Below are positions 45,282-54,775 of a stretch of 64,000 nucleotides of DNA, piece by piece. The DNA lies in contig JAFYPF010000029.1 in NCBI GenBank assembly GCA_017547655.1, forward strand, positions 1-64,000, in the 5' to 3' direction. Numbering within the stretch: the first letter of the stretch is position 1; each line of letters opens with the position of its first letter. The notes beneath the pieces are model-generated. The model worked only from the letters and a program-made list of their open reading frames with translations, was not told the DNA's origin and made no database searches. This DNA comes from Clostridia bacterium. Its GTDB lineage: Bacteria; Bacillota; Clostridia; Oscillospirales; CAG-272. Position numbers and translations under genes: made by a program.

Positions 45282-46537
45282 TACTGAATTATGTCCTTTG
45301 TTGCCCAAAGTCCTAAAGCTGGGTTGCTTATATAGAATATTTTTTCTCCGTCAACGGTGTTATATCCGTCAACGAGCTTTGTTATATCGTATTTTTTAGC
45401 CGCTTCTTCATAAGGGATATATTTAAAGTTTACGCCCTCAACTTCTTCTTTTGTAACCTTGCGTGTGCAGTAGGTTATGCTGAATCTGCCGTCGGAAGAG
45501 CCGTGTATAAGGTGAGCTGCTACTGAAAGATTGTTTGCCAAATCTTCGTTTTCGTTGACGAGTTCGAGTACTTTTTCTCTGCCTACGTAGCCGTATTTTC
45601 TGATAAGTCTGTCGTTTTCGCTGTCTTCGCCGAATTTTGCAACCTCGGGAGCAAGAACGATAAGTTCGCCGCCGTCAGCTATCGCCATTCTCGTTCTATA
45701 AACGGATTTGTTTCCGAGCCACGTGCTTTTGAATTCTCTGCCGTCGAGATATACAACAACCTTTTTTAAGGGTTTGTCGAGATAATTGAGGTTCTTTTCT
45801 TGGCTTAAAGCAACTGCTTCTTCAAAGAGCTTTCTTTCTCTGCCAATAAAGAGTCCGTGAATGTGTACGTCATCACCCGTATTTGTTGTAACTGTGAGAA
45901 CGTACATTAACGGGATATTTTGAATAAAGTTTTCTTCGGCATAGTCAAATACCTTGCGTACTGGTGAAAAGTCTTTGCCCATAATACGTTCCATACCGTA
46001 GAATGCGCCGAGCATATGAGAGCTGTTTATCATAGAACTGCCGCCGCAACCGACGAATATGTTTTTCGAATAGTTTGCCATACCGACAACCTCGTGAGGA
46101 ACAACCTGTCCCATAGAGATTATGAGGTCATATTCACCTGAAACGAGGCGTTTGTTTACTTCAACGTCAATTTTTGTGTTGACAAGCCCTTCGGAAACCT
46201 CGGAAACAAATTCTGCGGGAACCTCGCCGAGTTTTACAACGCCTGTTTTCCAATTGTGAGGCAAAAACTTCGAATAAGGAATATCTTCTCCGAAGAACAT
46301 TTTACATTCTGCCTCGGACATAAGCTTGTGTGTGCCGAGGGCGGGCATTATATCAATTTCGCAAGTATCTTTCAATAAGTTGTAGTACATCGAACAGATT
46401 TTACCTGCGCCGGAATAAAGTCTTGTGTGGTCGGGGGGGAGAAGCAAAATTTTTTTTAATGTTTTGTTTTTTATTGACAGCTTTAATGCTTCCAAAAGCT
46501 CAATATCGTTAATTCCCTGTTCGCTTTTTATAACCAT
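45281..46537 (-). CDS. LarA-family nickel-pincer racemase/epimerase
   Basis: A 418-residue member of the LarA superfamily, which interconverts 2-hydroxyacids using the nickel-pincer (NPN) cofactor. From the ATG at 46537: D-H-T-R39, GTH70K, and H148, K158 and H174. The His/Lys/His spacing of +10 and +26 is exactly that of LarA His174, Lys184 and His200, so the cofactor lysine and both catalytic/metal histidines are kept. The family includes lactate, malate and phenyllactate racemases and gluconate 2-epimerase. Neighbouring gnd and a sugar-acid kinase favour an aldonate substrate. LarB, LarC and LarE are not in the window. Confidence 0.88.
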   Translation of the reverse strand: MVIKSEQGINDIELLEALKLSIKNKTLKKILLLPPDHTRLYSGAGKICSMYYNLLKDTCEIDIMPALGTHKLMSEAECKMFFGEDIPYSKFLPHNWKTGVVKLGEVPAEFVSEVSEGLVNTKIDVEVNKRLVSGEYDLIISMGQVVPHEVVGMANYSKNIFVGCGGSSMINSSHMLGAFYGMERIMGKDFSPVRKVFDYAEENFIQNIPLMYVLTVTTNTGDDVHIHGLFIGRERKLFEEAVALSQEKNLNYLDKPLKKVVVYLDGREFKSTWLGNKSVYRTRMAIADGGELIVLAPEVAKFGEDSENDRLIRKYGYVGREKVLELVNENEDLANNLSVAAHLIHGSSDGRFSITYCTRKVTKEEVEGVNFKYIPYEEAAKKYDITKLVDGYNTVDGEKIFYISNPALGLWATKDIIQ

Positions 46538-46775
46538 TGTATTACCCGCTTTCTGCAAAGTATATAAACAAAAATTTCCATATTATATTGTATCACACGA
46601 ATTCCATAAAAGCAATAGCGATTTTCTTGTTAATGTTTTTATTATTGACCAAAAAAGTGGCTTATTAAGCCGTTGTTTTGATTTTGGCTAATGGTTTCAT
46701 ATATAAAGATGATAATTTTTGCATAAATTTAATTGCAAAAATGGTTTGAGTGGTTTCTCGTGTTGCTCCGCAAAC

Positions 46776-46822
46776 AAAAAAGATGAACTTGCGACTTTGT
46801 GGTAAGCAATTTCATCTTTTTT
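46776..46822 (-). terminator. Terminator at the end of the XRE regulator gene
   Basis: AAAAAAGATGAA / TTCATCTTTTTT stem with an extra TTGC/GCAA inner pair; the 3' arm covers the stop codon on the minus strand. Confidence 0.75.
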
Positions 46823-47015
46823 CAAATTCTTCGCCTGTTATTAGATAATTGATAGACACGTTAAAATATTTTGACATAGCAACAAGCAATGCGAGTGAGG
46901 GCTCTCTTTTGCCATTTTCATAAAAAGAAAGTGCTTCTCTAGAGATGTTCAAATCCATTGCAACTTTTTGTTGATTTAAATTTTGCTTTTTGCGAATATT
47001 TTTTAATCCAATCAT
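46812..47015 (-). CDS. Small XRE-family repressor-like regulator
   Basis: A 67-residue single-domain helix-turn-helix protein (HTH_3). Residues 5-60 cover the domain: IRKKQNLNQQKVAMDLNI, SREALSFYENGKREPS and the LLVAMSKYFNVSINYLI helices. Nothing else is present, so it acts as a compact DNA-binding protein. Just upstream are two near-identical 15-base palindromes that look like its own operators. The gene has a GGGGGAG site and its own terminator. Confidence 0.9.
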   Translation of the reverse strand: MIGLKNIRKKQNLNQQKVAMDLNISREALSFYENGKREPSLALLVAMSKYFNVSINYLITGEEFEKR

Positions 47016-47038
47016 TCTATCTCCCCCTTGACTTTATT

Positions 47039-47077
47039 GTAACAATCTGTTACGATGATTTTGTAACAATTTGTTAC
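47039..47077. promoter_or_regulatory. Pair of operator palindromes ahead of the XRE regulator gene
   Basis: GTAACAATCTGTTAC (47039-47053) and GTAACAATTTGTTAC (47063-47077) are dyad-symmetric and centred 24 bases apart, just over two helical turns. TACAAT (47041-47036, minus strand) may be the -10 of the gene. Autoregulation is the simplest reading. Confidence 0.72.
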
Positions 47078-47433
47078 TTTTAGTTTAATTATTTAAATTC
47101 ATTGAAGTCGGCGTAAATTTTCTAGATATGCGTCTTTGTGGTTTTTTGGCTCTTTTGCATCAACGCGTTTAGCAGAATTGCATATATAAATATATTTTTT
47201 ATTTGGAATTTTATTGACATATTGCTTCTTATAGTATAAAATATATGTAATATGGGTAAATGTTGTGTTTAATATACAATGACTGAAACTTTTGTTAGGT
47301 CTTGAAATATATGGCAATAAGTTAAATAGATTACTTGTTATATGCTAGGCTGTTGCAGCGGTTTTAGGCATTGTTGGTATTATAATTATATTTGCTTGTA
47401 AAAATAAAATATTGACTAAGGAGGTGCACTGCT
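47078..47433. other. AT-rich gap between XRE operators and rny
   Basis: A 356-base stretch with a low-complexity minus-strand frame of 72 codons (47099-47317), rich in Lys, Tyr and Ile. It has no clear ribosome site, and I do not accept it as a gene. The last 200 bases contain TA-rich stretches that could include the rny promoter, such as TATAAT near 47379, but no convincing -35 was found. Confidence 0.4.
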
Positions 47434-48978
47434 ATGATTGAAGCTATAGTTGCAATCGTTGCCCTTGCAGTCGGTATTGCTGTCGGAATGGTTTTGGGTA
47501 TTGCATATCGCAAAAAAGTTACCGAAGCTAAAATAGGCTTGGCAGAAGAAAGAGCCAAGAATATTGTAAATGAAGCAGAAAAGGTGGCCGAAACCAAAAA
47601 GAAAGAAGCTCTTATTGAAGCAAAAGAAGAGATACTTCGTTCCAGAAACGAGCTTGAACGTGAAATTAAGGAAAGAAGAAATGAAGTTTCCAGACTTGAG
47701 CGTCGAGCATTAACAAAGGAAGAAACTCTTGAACGCAAAACAGAAGCTTTAGAGAAAAAAGACGAACAGTTAAACCGCAAGATTAAGGAGAACGAAGAAT
47801 TAAAGGAACGCCTCGAGGAATTGCGTGTACAACAGCTTGAAAAGCTTGAACAGATTGCCGGTATAAGCGCATCTGAAGCAAAGAAAGAGCTTGTACAGCG
47901 TATTGAAGACGAGGTTAAACACGAAGCGGCCCAGAGAATCGTTGAAATTGAAAATCAGCTCAAAGAAGAGGCTGATGACAAGGCAAGAAACATTATCTCT
48001 CTTGCAATTCAGAGATGCGCAGCAGACCACGTATCCGAAACTACGGTGTCCGTTGTTCCTCTTCCCAACGATGATATGAAGGGAAGAATTATAGGTCGAG
48101 AAGGCAGAAACATTCGTGCAATTGAGACGCTTACGGGAGTTGATCTTATTATAGATGACACGCCTGAAGCGATAACCCTTTCGGGATTTGACCCGATCAG
48201 AAGAGAAGTTGCGAGAATTACGCTGGAAAAACTCATTTCCGACGGAAGAATACATCCTGCAAGAATTGAGGAAACAGTGGAAAAGGCTCGTAAGGAAGTA
48301 GATAACACCATTAAGCAGGCCGGAGAAAAGGCAATATTCGAGACGGGTGTTCATGGATTGAACAACGAGCTTGTTAAATTGCTTGGTAGACTTAAGTACC
48401 GTACAAGCTACGGACAAAACGTACTTCGCCATTCTATTGAGGTTGCTCATCTTTCGGGTATGATAGCCGATGAAATAGGAGTAGACAGCACTCTTGCAAA
48501 GAGGGCGGGCTTGCTTCACGATATCGGTAAGGTTCTTACCCAAGAGGTTGAAGGTTCACACGTACAATTGGGTGTTGACCTCGCCAAGAAGTACAAAGAA
48601 AACAAAGACGTTATTCATGCCATTGAGGCTCACCACAATGATGTTGAACCCCGTACTATTATAGCAATGATAGTACAAGCTGCAGATGCTATATCGGCAG
48701 CAAGACCGGGAGCGCGTCGCGAGGACCTTGAGAACTATATCAAGAGACTTCAAAAGCTTGAAGAAATTGCAAACAGCTTTAACGGAGTTGAAAAATCTTA
48801 TGCAATTCAGGCAGGTCGTGAGGTTCGCATAATGGTTAAACCCAACGAAGTGAATGACGAACAGATGGTACTTATAGCAAGGGATGTTGTAAAGAAGATT
48901 GAAGAAAATCTTGAATATCCCGGTCAGATTAAGATTCACGTAATCAGAGAAAACCGCGCTATTGAGTACGCAAAGTAA
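47434..48978 (+). CDS. rny: Ribonuclease Y
   Basis: A membrane-anchored endoribonuclease that starts bulk mRNA decay in Firmicutes. The 514 residues comprise an N-terminal membrane helix (5-25), a long coiled coil (about 30-200), a KH domain with [15 protein letters not shown], and an HD domain with HDIGK. AAGGAGG lies 9 bases before the ATG. It heads the conserved rny-ymdB-spoVS order seen in Bacillus. Confidence 0.97.
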   Translation: MIEAIVAIVALAVGIAVGMVLGIAYRKKVTEAKIGLAEERAKNIVNEAEKVAETKKKEALIEAKEEILRSRNELEREIKERRNEVSRLERRALTKEETLERKTEALEKKDEQLNRKIKENEELKERLEELRVQQLEKLEQIAGISASEAKKELVQRIEDEVKHEAAQRIVEIENQLKEEADDKARNIISLAIQRCAADHVSETTVSVVPLPNDDMKGRIIGREGRNIRAIETLTGVDLIIDDTPEAITLSGFDPIRREVARITLEKLISDGRIHPARIEETVEKARKEVDNTIKQAGEKAIFETGVHGLNNELVKLLGRLKYRTSYGQNVLRHSIEVAHLSGMIADEIGVDSTLAKRAGLLHDIGKVLTQEVEGSHVQLGVDLAKKYKENKDVIHAIEAHHNDVEPRTIIAMIVQAADAISAARPGARREDLENYIKRLQKLEEIANSFNGVEKSYAIQAGREVRIMVKPNEVNDEQMVLIARDVVKKIEENLEYPGQIKIHVIRENRAIEYAK

Positions 48979-49087
48979 AGCTTAAGCATTGTGTCGTACA
49001 CAATTTCCACATATATTTATATAGAACAAGTTCGAAACGAATAAACGGCGCGAGTCGTTTGATATATATTTATATGCGTTTTACTGT

Positions 49088-49124
49088 ATCACAGTCCGTA
49101 TGGATAAAACATACGGATTGTGAT
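49088..49124. other. Hairpin in the rny-ymdB gap
   Basis: ATCACAGTCCGTATG pairs with CATACGGATTGTGAT (15 bp, one G-T pair) around a 7-base loop. No T-run follows, so a plain terminator is unlikely. It may be an RNA processing or stability element. Confidence 0.5.
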
Positions 49125-49174
49125 ATTGTTATATATGGCAAAAAAGAATGCCGTATAGTAGAAAGGTAGAAAAA

Positions 49175-49954
49175 ATGAAGATTTTGGCATTGGGCGACAT
49201 AGTAAGCCCGGGAGCAGTTGAGGGATTAAAAACAAGGCTTTGGGATTACAGAAAGCGAGAAAAGATAGATTTTGTGGTAGCCAATGGCGAAAATGCAAGC
49301 CGAGGAAATGGACTTGAGGCTGATGCTGCGCAGGATTTACTTGATTATGGTGTTGACGTAATAACGGGCGGTAATCATATATGGCAGAAAAATTCGCTCC
49401 GTCCATTACTTGAATCGAGTAAGAATATAGTCAGACCAATGAACTTTCCCGGAGAATGTGCGGGAAACGGATATACTATAGCTGACTGTAACGGTTATCG
49501 AATACTTGTGATGAACGCATCGGGAACGGTGTATATGGAGAGCCTTGACTGTCCTTTTAGGAGTGTCGAAAAGTGCATTGAAAGCCAAAAAGGGAAGTAT
49601 GATATAAGTTTGCTTGATATACACGCCGAGGCTACGGGAGAAAAATATGCTTTGGCGAGGTATTTTGATGGCAAAATACAGGGAATATTCGGTACGCATA
49701 CTCATGTTCAAACAGCGGATGAGCAAATATTGCCACAAGGAACTGCGTATATAACAGACCTTGGAATGTGCGGACCCAAAAACTCTGTTTTAGGGGTAAA
49801 GTCTGAAATTATAATTGAGAAAATGAGGACGAAAATGCCTCTGCGATTTGAGTTTGCTGACGGTGAAATTGAATATAACGGAGTTATAATTGAATTTTGT
49901 GAGTCGGAAAGTCAAGGTTTGAAGGCAAAAACAATAAAAAGAGTGAGGTTTTAA
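49175..49954 (+). CDS. ymdB: YmdB/TIGR00282-type metallophosphoesterase
   Basis: A calcineurin-like phosphodiesterase, reported in Bacillus to hydrolyse 2',3'-cyclic nucleotides and affect biofilm and motility choices. The 259-residue protein has GDIVSPG (7-13), the ANGENAS motif, GGNHIW, and C-terminal GTHTHVQT metal-binding histidines. The start at 49175 has AAAGG about 7 bases upstream; the longer frame from 49148 is not needed. The gene lies between rny and spoVS, as in Bacillus. Confidence 0.94.
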   Translation: MKILALGDIVSPGAVEGLKTRLWDYRKREKIDFVVANGENASRGNGLEADAAQDLLDYGVDVITGGNHIWQKNSLRPLLESSKNIVRPMNFPGECAGNGYTIADCNGYRILVMNASGTVYMESLDCPFRSVEKCIESQKGKYDISLLDIHAEATGEKYALARYFDGKIQGIFGTHTHVQTADEQILPQGTAYITDLGMCGPKNSVLGVKSEIIIEKMRTKMPLRFEFADGEIEYNGVIIEFCESESQGLKAKTIKRVRF

Positions 49955-49967
49955 TCTCACTTTTTGT
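49942..49967 (+). terminator. Short terminator at the ymdB end
   Basis: AGTGAG / CTCACT stem (49942-49947 with 49956-49961) over the stop codon, followed by TTTTTGTTT. It is weak but well placed. Confidence 0.6.
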
Positions 49968-50115
49968 TTCTCGCACTATTTTTTGGCAATATTGCAATAA
50001 ACAGTGCAATATTGAGTGTGATACCATATAATGTAATAGTTACGTTTTATAGATAAAGAAAGTTGTTTTACATATATACGTACTAATTTATAAAATGAAA
50101 GAGAGACTACATTAT

Positions 50116-50376
50116 ATGGAGATTTTGAAGGTATCGTCAAAGTCAAGTCCCAACTTGGTTGCAGGGGCTTTGGCGGGTGTTATAAACGAACAGAAAGAAG
50201 CGGAGCTACAGGCGGTGGGTGCCGGTGCGGTTAATCAAGCTGTAAAAGCTATTGCTATAGCAAGAGGCTTTCTTGCGCCTATGGGTATAGAGATTGTATG
50301 TGTACCCAACTTTTCTGAAATTATAATAAATGATGAGGTCAGAACCGCAATCAGACTTCAGGTTACTGTAGTATAA
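50116..50376 (+). CDS. spoVS: Stage V sporulation protein S
   Basis: An 86-residue Alba-like protein needed for full sporulation in Bacillus. It begins MEILKVSSKSSPN and contains the conserved AVGAGAVNQAVKAIAIARG block, both diagnostic. The start at 50116 is the family start; the seven codons before it are not typical. Its place after ymdB matches Bacillus and supports control by a sporulation sigma factor such as sigma-H, though I cannot point to a clear -35/-10. Confidence 0.96.
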   Translation: MEILKVSSKSSPNLVAGALAGVINEQKEAELQAVGAGAVNQAVKAIAIARGFLAPMGIEIVCVPNFSEIIINDEVRTAIRLQVTVV

Positions 50377-50405
50377 AAACAGAGCACTTTTGGTGCTCTG
50401 TTTTT
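50376..50405 (+). terminator. Bidirectional terminator after spoVS
   Basis: AAAACAGAGCAC / GTGCTCTGTTTT, 12-bp stem with a TTTTG loop and a T-run, shared by spoVS and the convergent O-antigen-ligase-like gene. Confidence 0.9.
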
Positions 50406-52072
50406 TATTCTATACTGTCAATATACTCAATAAGTACGTCGGGCAACTTGGTTTTTGGTTGCTCGTTTATTTTTTTGCCGAGTAAGCCGATTTTGTCGTT
50501 TAGTTTTTCGAGTTTTTTTGGAATATCTTTCAGTTCGTCTATGCAAATCCGTTTGTTTTGTGCGTCGCCCGTTTGTTTGTATAGGGTTATGCCGTTAATG
50601 AGCATTCGCGCGTACTCTTCGTATTCTTCATAGGCAAAGGGGGCAATCTCAAACGCCTTGTTTTTTATGTTTATAAGGGTTTTAAAATCTCCCTTGCTGT
50701 ATGCATAACGTCCTTTTGCGGTGTATGCAGCTAACAAATACTTGTTTCTTTTCAGTGTATTTGTTGTAATAGTGTTAGCTTTTTCAATATCGTTTGAATT
50801 TACCAATATAGCTGTTTCGGCGTTGGGGTTGAACGGATACATATAGTAAGAGGCGTTAAATTTGCCTGTTTCGCAGAGTAGCAATGACATTCCCACATAA
50901 AGACAAACACACGCCATGGCAGAGGCGAGGGCGCATATCAGCCACTTTTTGTTTGGAATAACGAGTTTTTTACCGGAGTCTGTTTCCAGAAAGAGTATAT
51001 ATACAAAGAAGATTGATAGGAACTGTAGGTTAAAATTAAAAAGGCTATGTAAAAATAACGTTGACAAAATAATTCGATGTATTCTGTGAGTGCCTTTTCC
51101 GAATATTCTTTTTAAAATTGCAAAAACAAATATCGCTGACGGAATCCAGCCTATATCGAGTATGAGCTGTAAAATGTCATTATGGATATACGTTGTAGAA
51201 TAAACACCGCTTTGAAAAGAGGACTGCATATAATAGTACCCCATATATCCGAGACCGAATGGTTTTTTCAGTATAATCGGTAAAGCATCGGTGTAATAAA
51301 GTAATCTGCCGACAAATGCATTCTTGTTAATTGTGATATGCGTCAACTTTTCGACGATATGCGTATTCTCCGTTGCAATCAAAATAACAACCGAAACAAA
51401 TCCGCAAGCAAGAAGAGCTAAAACAGAGAAGAATATAAATCTTTTTGACTTTGTAATAAGAACTGTTGCTACGTTTGCGATGATAGCCAATATAAACACT
51501 ATGCGGTCGCCTGCGTATATGAGACCGACAATAAGTAAAGCAATACATATCAAGTCATAGTAATTTATTTTATCTTTGCTTAAAAGAAGTAATTCTGCAA
51601 CTAAAACGAGTATTGCAAATGCATTCGGGTGTTGGAGAAAACCGCCGAGCCTTCCCGAGACGAGAAAGTAGTCTTCAAGAAGTGTTATTTGCGCTAAAGC
51701 GGCAGATAAAACGGTCATCAATGTTATGGCATAAGGGAAGATAAGCAGCATAGTGTCTTTTTCTTCCATCTGCATAAGAGCTGTTGCAAAAAGTAAAAGC
51801 GGAAGGTATTTTAAAAAGCCTATAAACGCCATACCTGAATCGACTGCCCAAAATGCAGTTAAGCCGTAAAAAAAAGTGATGAGTATAAAGCTGACAGTCG
51901 TAAGGTTTAATCTGATAACAGTATTGTTCTTGCGCAAGTGGTTAACAAAAAGCCACGATACCAATAGTAATGACATAAGACAGGAAAGATATTCATAATA
52001 TATTCCTGCGCAAAACAGGGAAGCAAAAAAGGCAATAGAGAGGAAACTGATTTGTCTTGTATTGTCTTTCAT
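50405..52072 (-). CDS. O-antigen ligase/polymerase-like membrane protein
   Basis: A 555-residue protein with about ten to twelve membrane segments up to roughly residue 400 and a soluble, helix-rich C-terminus (about 410-555) reminiscent of TPR repeats. The Wzy/WaaL-type signature is seen in SGRLGGFLQHPNAF (about 138-151). Such proteins polymerise or ligate cell-surface polysaccharide or act on glycans of the envelope. A single gene rather than a polysaccharide cluster, so the substrate is unclear. The start is 3 bases after a clean AT-rich leader; no partner gene is adjacent. Confidence 0.75.
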   Translation of the reverse strand: MKDNTRQISFLSIAFFASLFCAGIYYEYLSCLMSLLLVSWLFVNHLRKNNTVIRLNLTTVSFILITFFYGLTAFWAVDSGMAFIGFLKYLPLLLFATALMQMEEKDTMLLIFPYAITLMTVLSAALAQITLLEDYFLVSGRLGGFLQHPNAFAILVLVAELLLLSKDKINYYDLICIALLIVGLIYAGDRIVFILAIIANVATVLITKSKRFIFFSVLALLACGFVSVVILIATENTHIVEKLTHITINKNAFVGRLLYYTDALPIILKKPFGLGYMGYYYMQSSFQSGVYSTTYIHNDILQLILDIGWIPSAIFVFAILKRIFGKGTHRIHRIILSTLFLHSLFNFNLQFLSIFFVYILFLETDSGKKLVIPNKKWLICALASAMACVCLYVGMSLLLCETGKFNASYYMYPFNPNAETAILVNSNDIEKANTITTNTLKRNKYLLAAYTAKGRYAYSKGDFKTLINIKNKAFEIAPFAYEEYEEYARMLINGITLYKQTGDAQNKRICIDELKDIPKKLEKLNDKIGLLGKKINEQPKTKLPDVLIEYIDSIE

Positions 52073-52177
52073 TTTTAATATACCTCTGTGTTACTTGTAT
52101 TAAGCGTAATTTGAAGTTCTTCGGTATTATAACATATATTAAAAAATAATGCAAGTATACGCATTTTTGAGGAAAAA

Positions 52178-52214
52178 CCAAATGCTCCGCCAAATGATTT
52201 GACGGAGCATTTAA
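52178..52214 (-). terminator. Terminator of ackA
   Basis: AAATGCTCCG / CGGAGCATTT (52180-52189 with 52203-52212) with an inner CAAA/TTTG pair, just after the ackA stop on the minus strand. Confidence 0.8.
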
Positions 52215-52227
52215 TGATTTTTGTAAA

Positions 52228-53430
52228 TTAGAGAGCCTTAACGATTTTTTCTGTATCGGATGCGATAACGAGCTCTTCGTTTGTGGGGATAACGTAAACT
52301 TTAATTTTGGAATCGGGAGTGGAGATGAGTACGTTGTTGGGCTGAACCGTTGTTTTCTTGTTAATCTCGAGGTCGAGCTTAATGCCGAAGTTTTCAAGGT
52401 CAGCGCAAACTCTTTCGCGGAGCTCGGTGTTATTTTCGCCCATGCCTGCGGTGAAAATAACAGCGTCAACGCCGTCCATAGCCGCAGTGTACGCGCCGAT
52501 GTATCTCTTGATCTGGTATGCGAGAGTAGTAGCTGCGAGTTTAGCTCTTTCGTCGCCATTGATAATAGCAGCTTCGATATCACGAGCGTCGGAGGAAATG
52601 CCGGAAAGACCGAGCAATCCGCACTTCTTGTTCATATAGTCGCTCATTTCATCGGGAGTAAAGCCTTCGTTCTTCATAATGTATGTAACGATAGCAGGGT
52701 CAATATCGCCGCAACGAGTACCCATAAGGATACCTGCAAGGGGGGTAAAGCCCATGCTTGTGTCTATGCACTTGCCGCCCTTAACAGCAGAAATAGAAGA
52801 TCCGTTACCGATATGGCAAGTAATAATCTTTGTTTCTTCAACGGGTTTGTTAAGGAGCTTTGCAGCTTCAGCTGCAACGTATCTGTGGGACGTACCGTGA
52901 GCGCCGTAACGACGAACGTGATACTTTTCGTACATTTCGTAGGGAAGACCATACATATAAGCCTGCTTGCTCATTGTCTGGTGGAAAGCTGTGTCAAATA
53001 CGAGAACCTGGGGAACGCCGGGCATAGCTGCGAGACAACCCTCAATACCCATAATGTGAGCGCCCGTGTGAAGCGGAGCAAGGTCGCGGCAGAGCTCAAG
53101 CTTTTCAAGGGTTTCATCTGTGAGAAGCATAGATTCGGAGAAGTATTCACCGCCGTGCACAATTCTGTGACCGACAGCTTCAATTTCGCTCATGTTCTTA
53201 ACACAACCCATTTCTTCATCTGTAAGATACTTAATAACGAGTTGAGTTGCAACCGTATGATTGGGGATAGGTGTTTCTTCTGTATACTTACGGCCATCAA
53301 TCTTGTGTTCAATTTTACCGTCGATGCCGATTCTTTCGCAAATACCCTTTGCGAGAACTGCGTTTTTGCTCGTGTCAAAAAGCTGATACTTAAGAGAGGA
53401 ACTTCCTGCGTTTACAACAAGTACATTCAT
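52228..53430 (-). CDS. ackA: Acetate kinase
   Basis: Converts acetyl phosphate and ADP to acetate and ATP, a main fermentative ATP source. The 400-residue length is normal. Both signatures are present: VVNAGSSSLKYQLF (4-17) and the phosphate loop HIGNGSSISAVKGG, followed by DTSMGFTPLAG. No pta is adjacent. It is divergent from tmcAL, an enzyme that uses acetate. GGAGG precedes the ATG. Confidence 0.97.
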   Translation of the reverse strand: MNVLVVNAGSSSLKYQLFDTSKNAVLAKGICERIGIDGKIEHKIDGRKYTEETPIPNHTVATQLVIKYLTDEEMGCVKNMSEIEAVGHRIVHGGEYFSESMLLTDETLEKLELCRDLAPLHTGAHIMGIEGCLAAMPGVPQVLVFDTAFHQTMSKQAYMYGLPYEMYEKYHVRRYGAHGTSHRYVAAEAAKLLNKPVEETKIITCHIGNGSSISAVKGGKCIDTSMGFTPLAGILMGTRCGDIDPAIVTYIMKNEGFTPDEMSDYMNKKCGLLGLSGISSDARDIEAAIINGDERAKLAATTLAYQIKRYIGAYTAAMDGVDAVIFTAGMGENNTELRERVCADLENFGIKLDLEINKKTTVQPNNVLISTPDSKIKVYVIPTNEELVIASDTEKIVKAL

Positions 53431-53597
53431 TTTGTGAAACCTCCAAAAAATTTATGAAAAAAGTATTTTTATTTTTCTAAAAGTATGATATAATAAATAA
53501 CAACCATCTTATTTTACAGTATTTTTTTAAAAAAAGCAAGATATTATAGACATTTTTAATTGAAAAAAGAAATTATAAGGGAAAAATAATCAATAAA

Positions 53598-54746
53598 ATG
53601 AAAACAACGGCTATAATTTGTGAATATAACCCTTTTCATTGCGGACACACAGTTCAAATTGATGCTGTCAAGCAAAAGGGGAACAATATTATATGCATAA
53701 TGAGCGGAGGATTCGTTCAGCGCGGAGATGCGGCAATGTTTGATAAGTATGTCAGAGCTGAAGCCGCGATTAAGTCCGGAGCCGATCTTGTGCTCGAGCT
53801 TCCATACCCGTATTCATGCTCGGCGGCGGAGTTTTTTGCCTTGGGGGGCGTATCTGTTGCAAACTTACTTGGAGTTGTTGACGAGCTTTGTTTTGGCAGC
53901 GAATCGGGCGATATAGCTTTGTTGTCGCAGATAAGTGAAAGATTATTATCGGAAGAATTTGACGTAGAGATTAAAAAGGCAAGAGAAGATAGAAAAAACA
54001 AGGATAAACCCTATGCGGTTTTACGAGAAGAAGTATACAAAAGGCTATATGGTCAAGCTGTTGCCGTCAAGCCTAACGATATTTTGGGAGTAGAGTATAT
54101 AAGCGCAATAAAAAAATTAAACAGTCCTATTATTCCCGTAACGTATAAGCGAGAAATTGGCTTTTCTGCAACGGAAACTCGCAAAAGAATAAGGGAAGAA
54201 AACCGATTTGATATGATACCGAACGGGCTCTCATCTCTTTTTGAAAATCAAGATAGATATGGTATGGAGTATGCCGAAAAAGCGATTTTGGCATTTTACA
54301 GAAATTCCGATGCAAAGGCGCTTGAGCAATACGAGGGAATGACAAACGGTATTGCAGAGAGACTTGTAAAAGCGGCAAAGGAAAGTGTGTCTTTAACGGA
54401 ACTTATTGAGAGTTTGTCGGGCAAATCGTATACTAATGCAAAAATAAGACGTTGTATACTTCACGGCATAACGGGTGTATATACCGACATGCTAAAAACT
54501 CTTCCGAAATATACGCAGGTTTTGGCATGTAACGAGCAAGGCAGAGCGCTTGTGAGGAGAATACAGAAAGAGGGAAGCATTGAAGTGTTGACAAAGCCTT
54601 CTCATTACAAGAGGTTGGAAGAGGGGGCAAGGCGGCAGGCGGAATTTAATATTGCGGCTGATGGACTGCTTACTCTTATGTGCGAGAAAACAAAGAGCGC
54701 CGACGAATTTTTGAAAAAGAAACCGTATATAGCGGTTCAAATATAA
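53598..54746 (+). CDS. tmcAL: tRNA(Met) cytidine acetate ligase TmcAL
   Basis: Makes N4-acetylcytidine at the wobble position of elongator tRNA-Met using ATP and acetate. The 382 residues have a nucleotidyltransferase fold with ICEYNPFHCGH (7-17) in place of the classic HxGH, VLELPYPYS, and the ISxxR-like GFSATETRKRI (about 189-199). It is the YlbM family. It is divergent from ackA, whose product is its substrate; this may be meaningful but could be chance. Confidence 0.9.
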   Translation: MKTTAIICEYNPFHCGHTVQIDAVKQKGNNIICIMSGGFVQRGDAAMFDKYVRAEAAIKSGADLVLELPYPYSCSAAEFFALGGVSVANLLGVVDELCFGSESGDIALLSQISERLLSEEFDVEIKKAREDRKNKDKPYAVLREEVYKRLYGQAVAVKPNDILGVEYISAIKKLNSPIIPVTYKREIGFSATETRKRIREENRFDMIPNGLSSLFENQDRYGMEYAEKAILAFYRNSDAKALEQYEGMTNGIAERLVKAAKESVSLTELIESLSGKSYTNAKIRRCILHGITGVYTDMLKTLPKYTQVLACNEQGRALVRRIQKEGSIEVLTKPSHYKRLEEGARRQAEFNIAADGLLTLMCEKTKSADEFLKKKPYIAVQI

Positions 54747-54775
54747 TTTCAGAGAATAAAGGAGAATAATGTGTT

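Noticed and set aside
47099..47317. A 72-codon minus-strand frame between the XRE operators and rny.
   Set aside because: It is rich in AT-driven residues (Lys, Tyr, Ile, Asn), lacks a clear ribosome site and matches no family I know.
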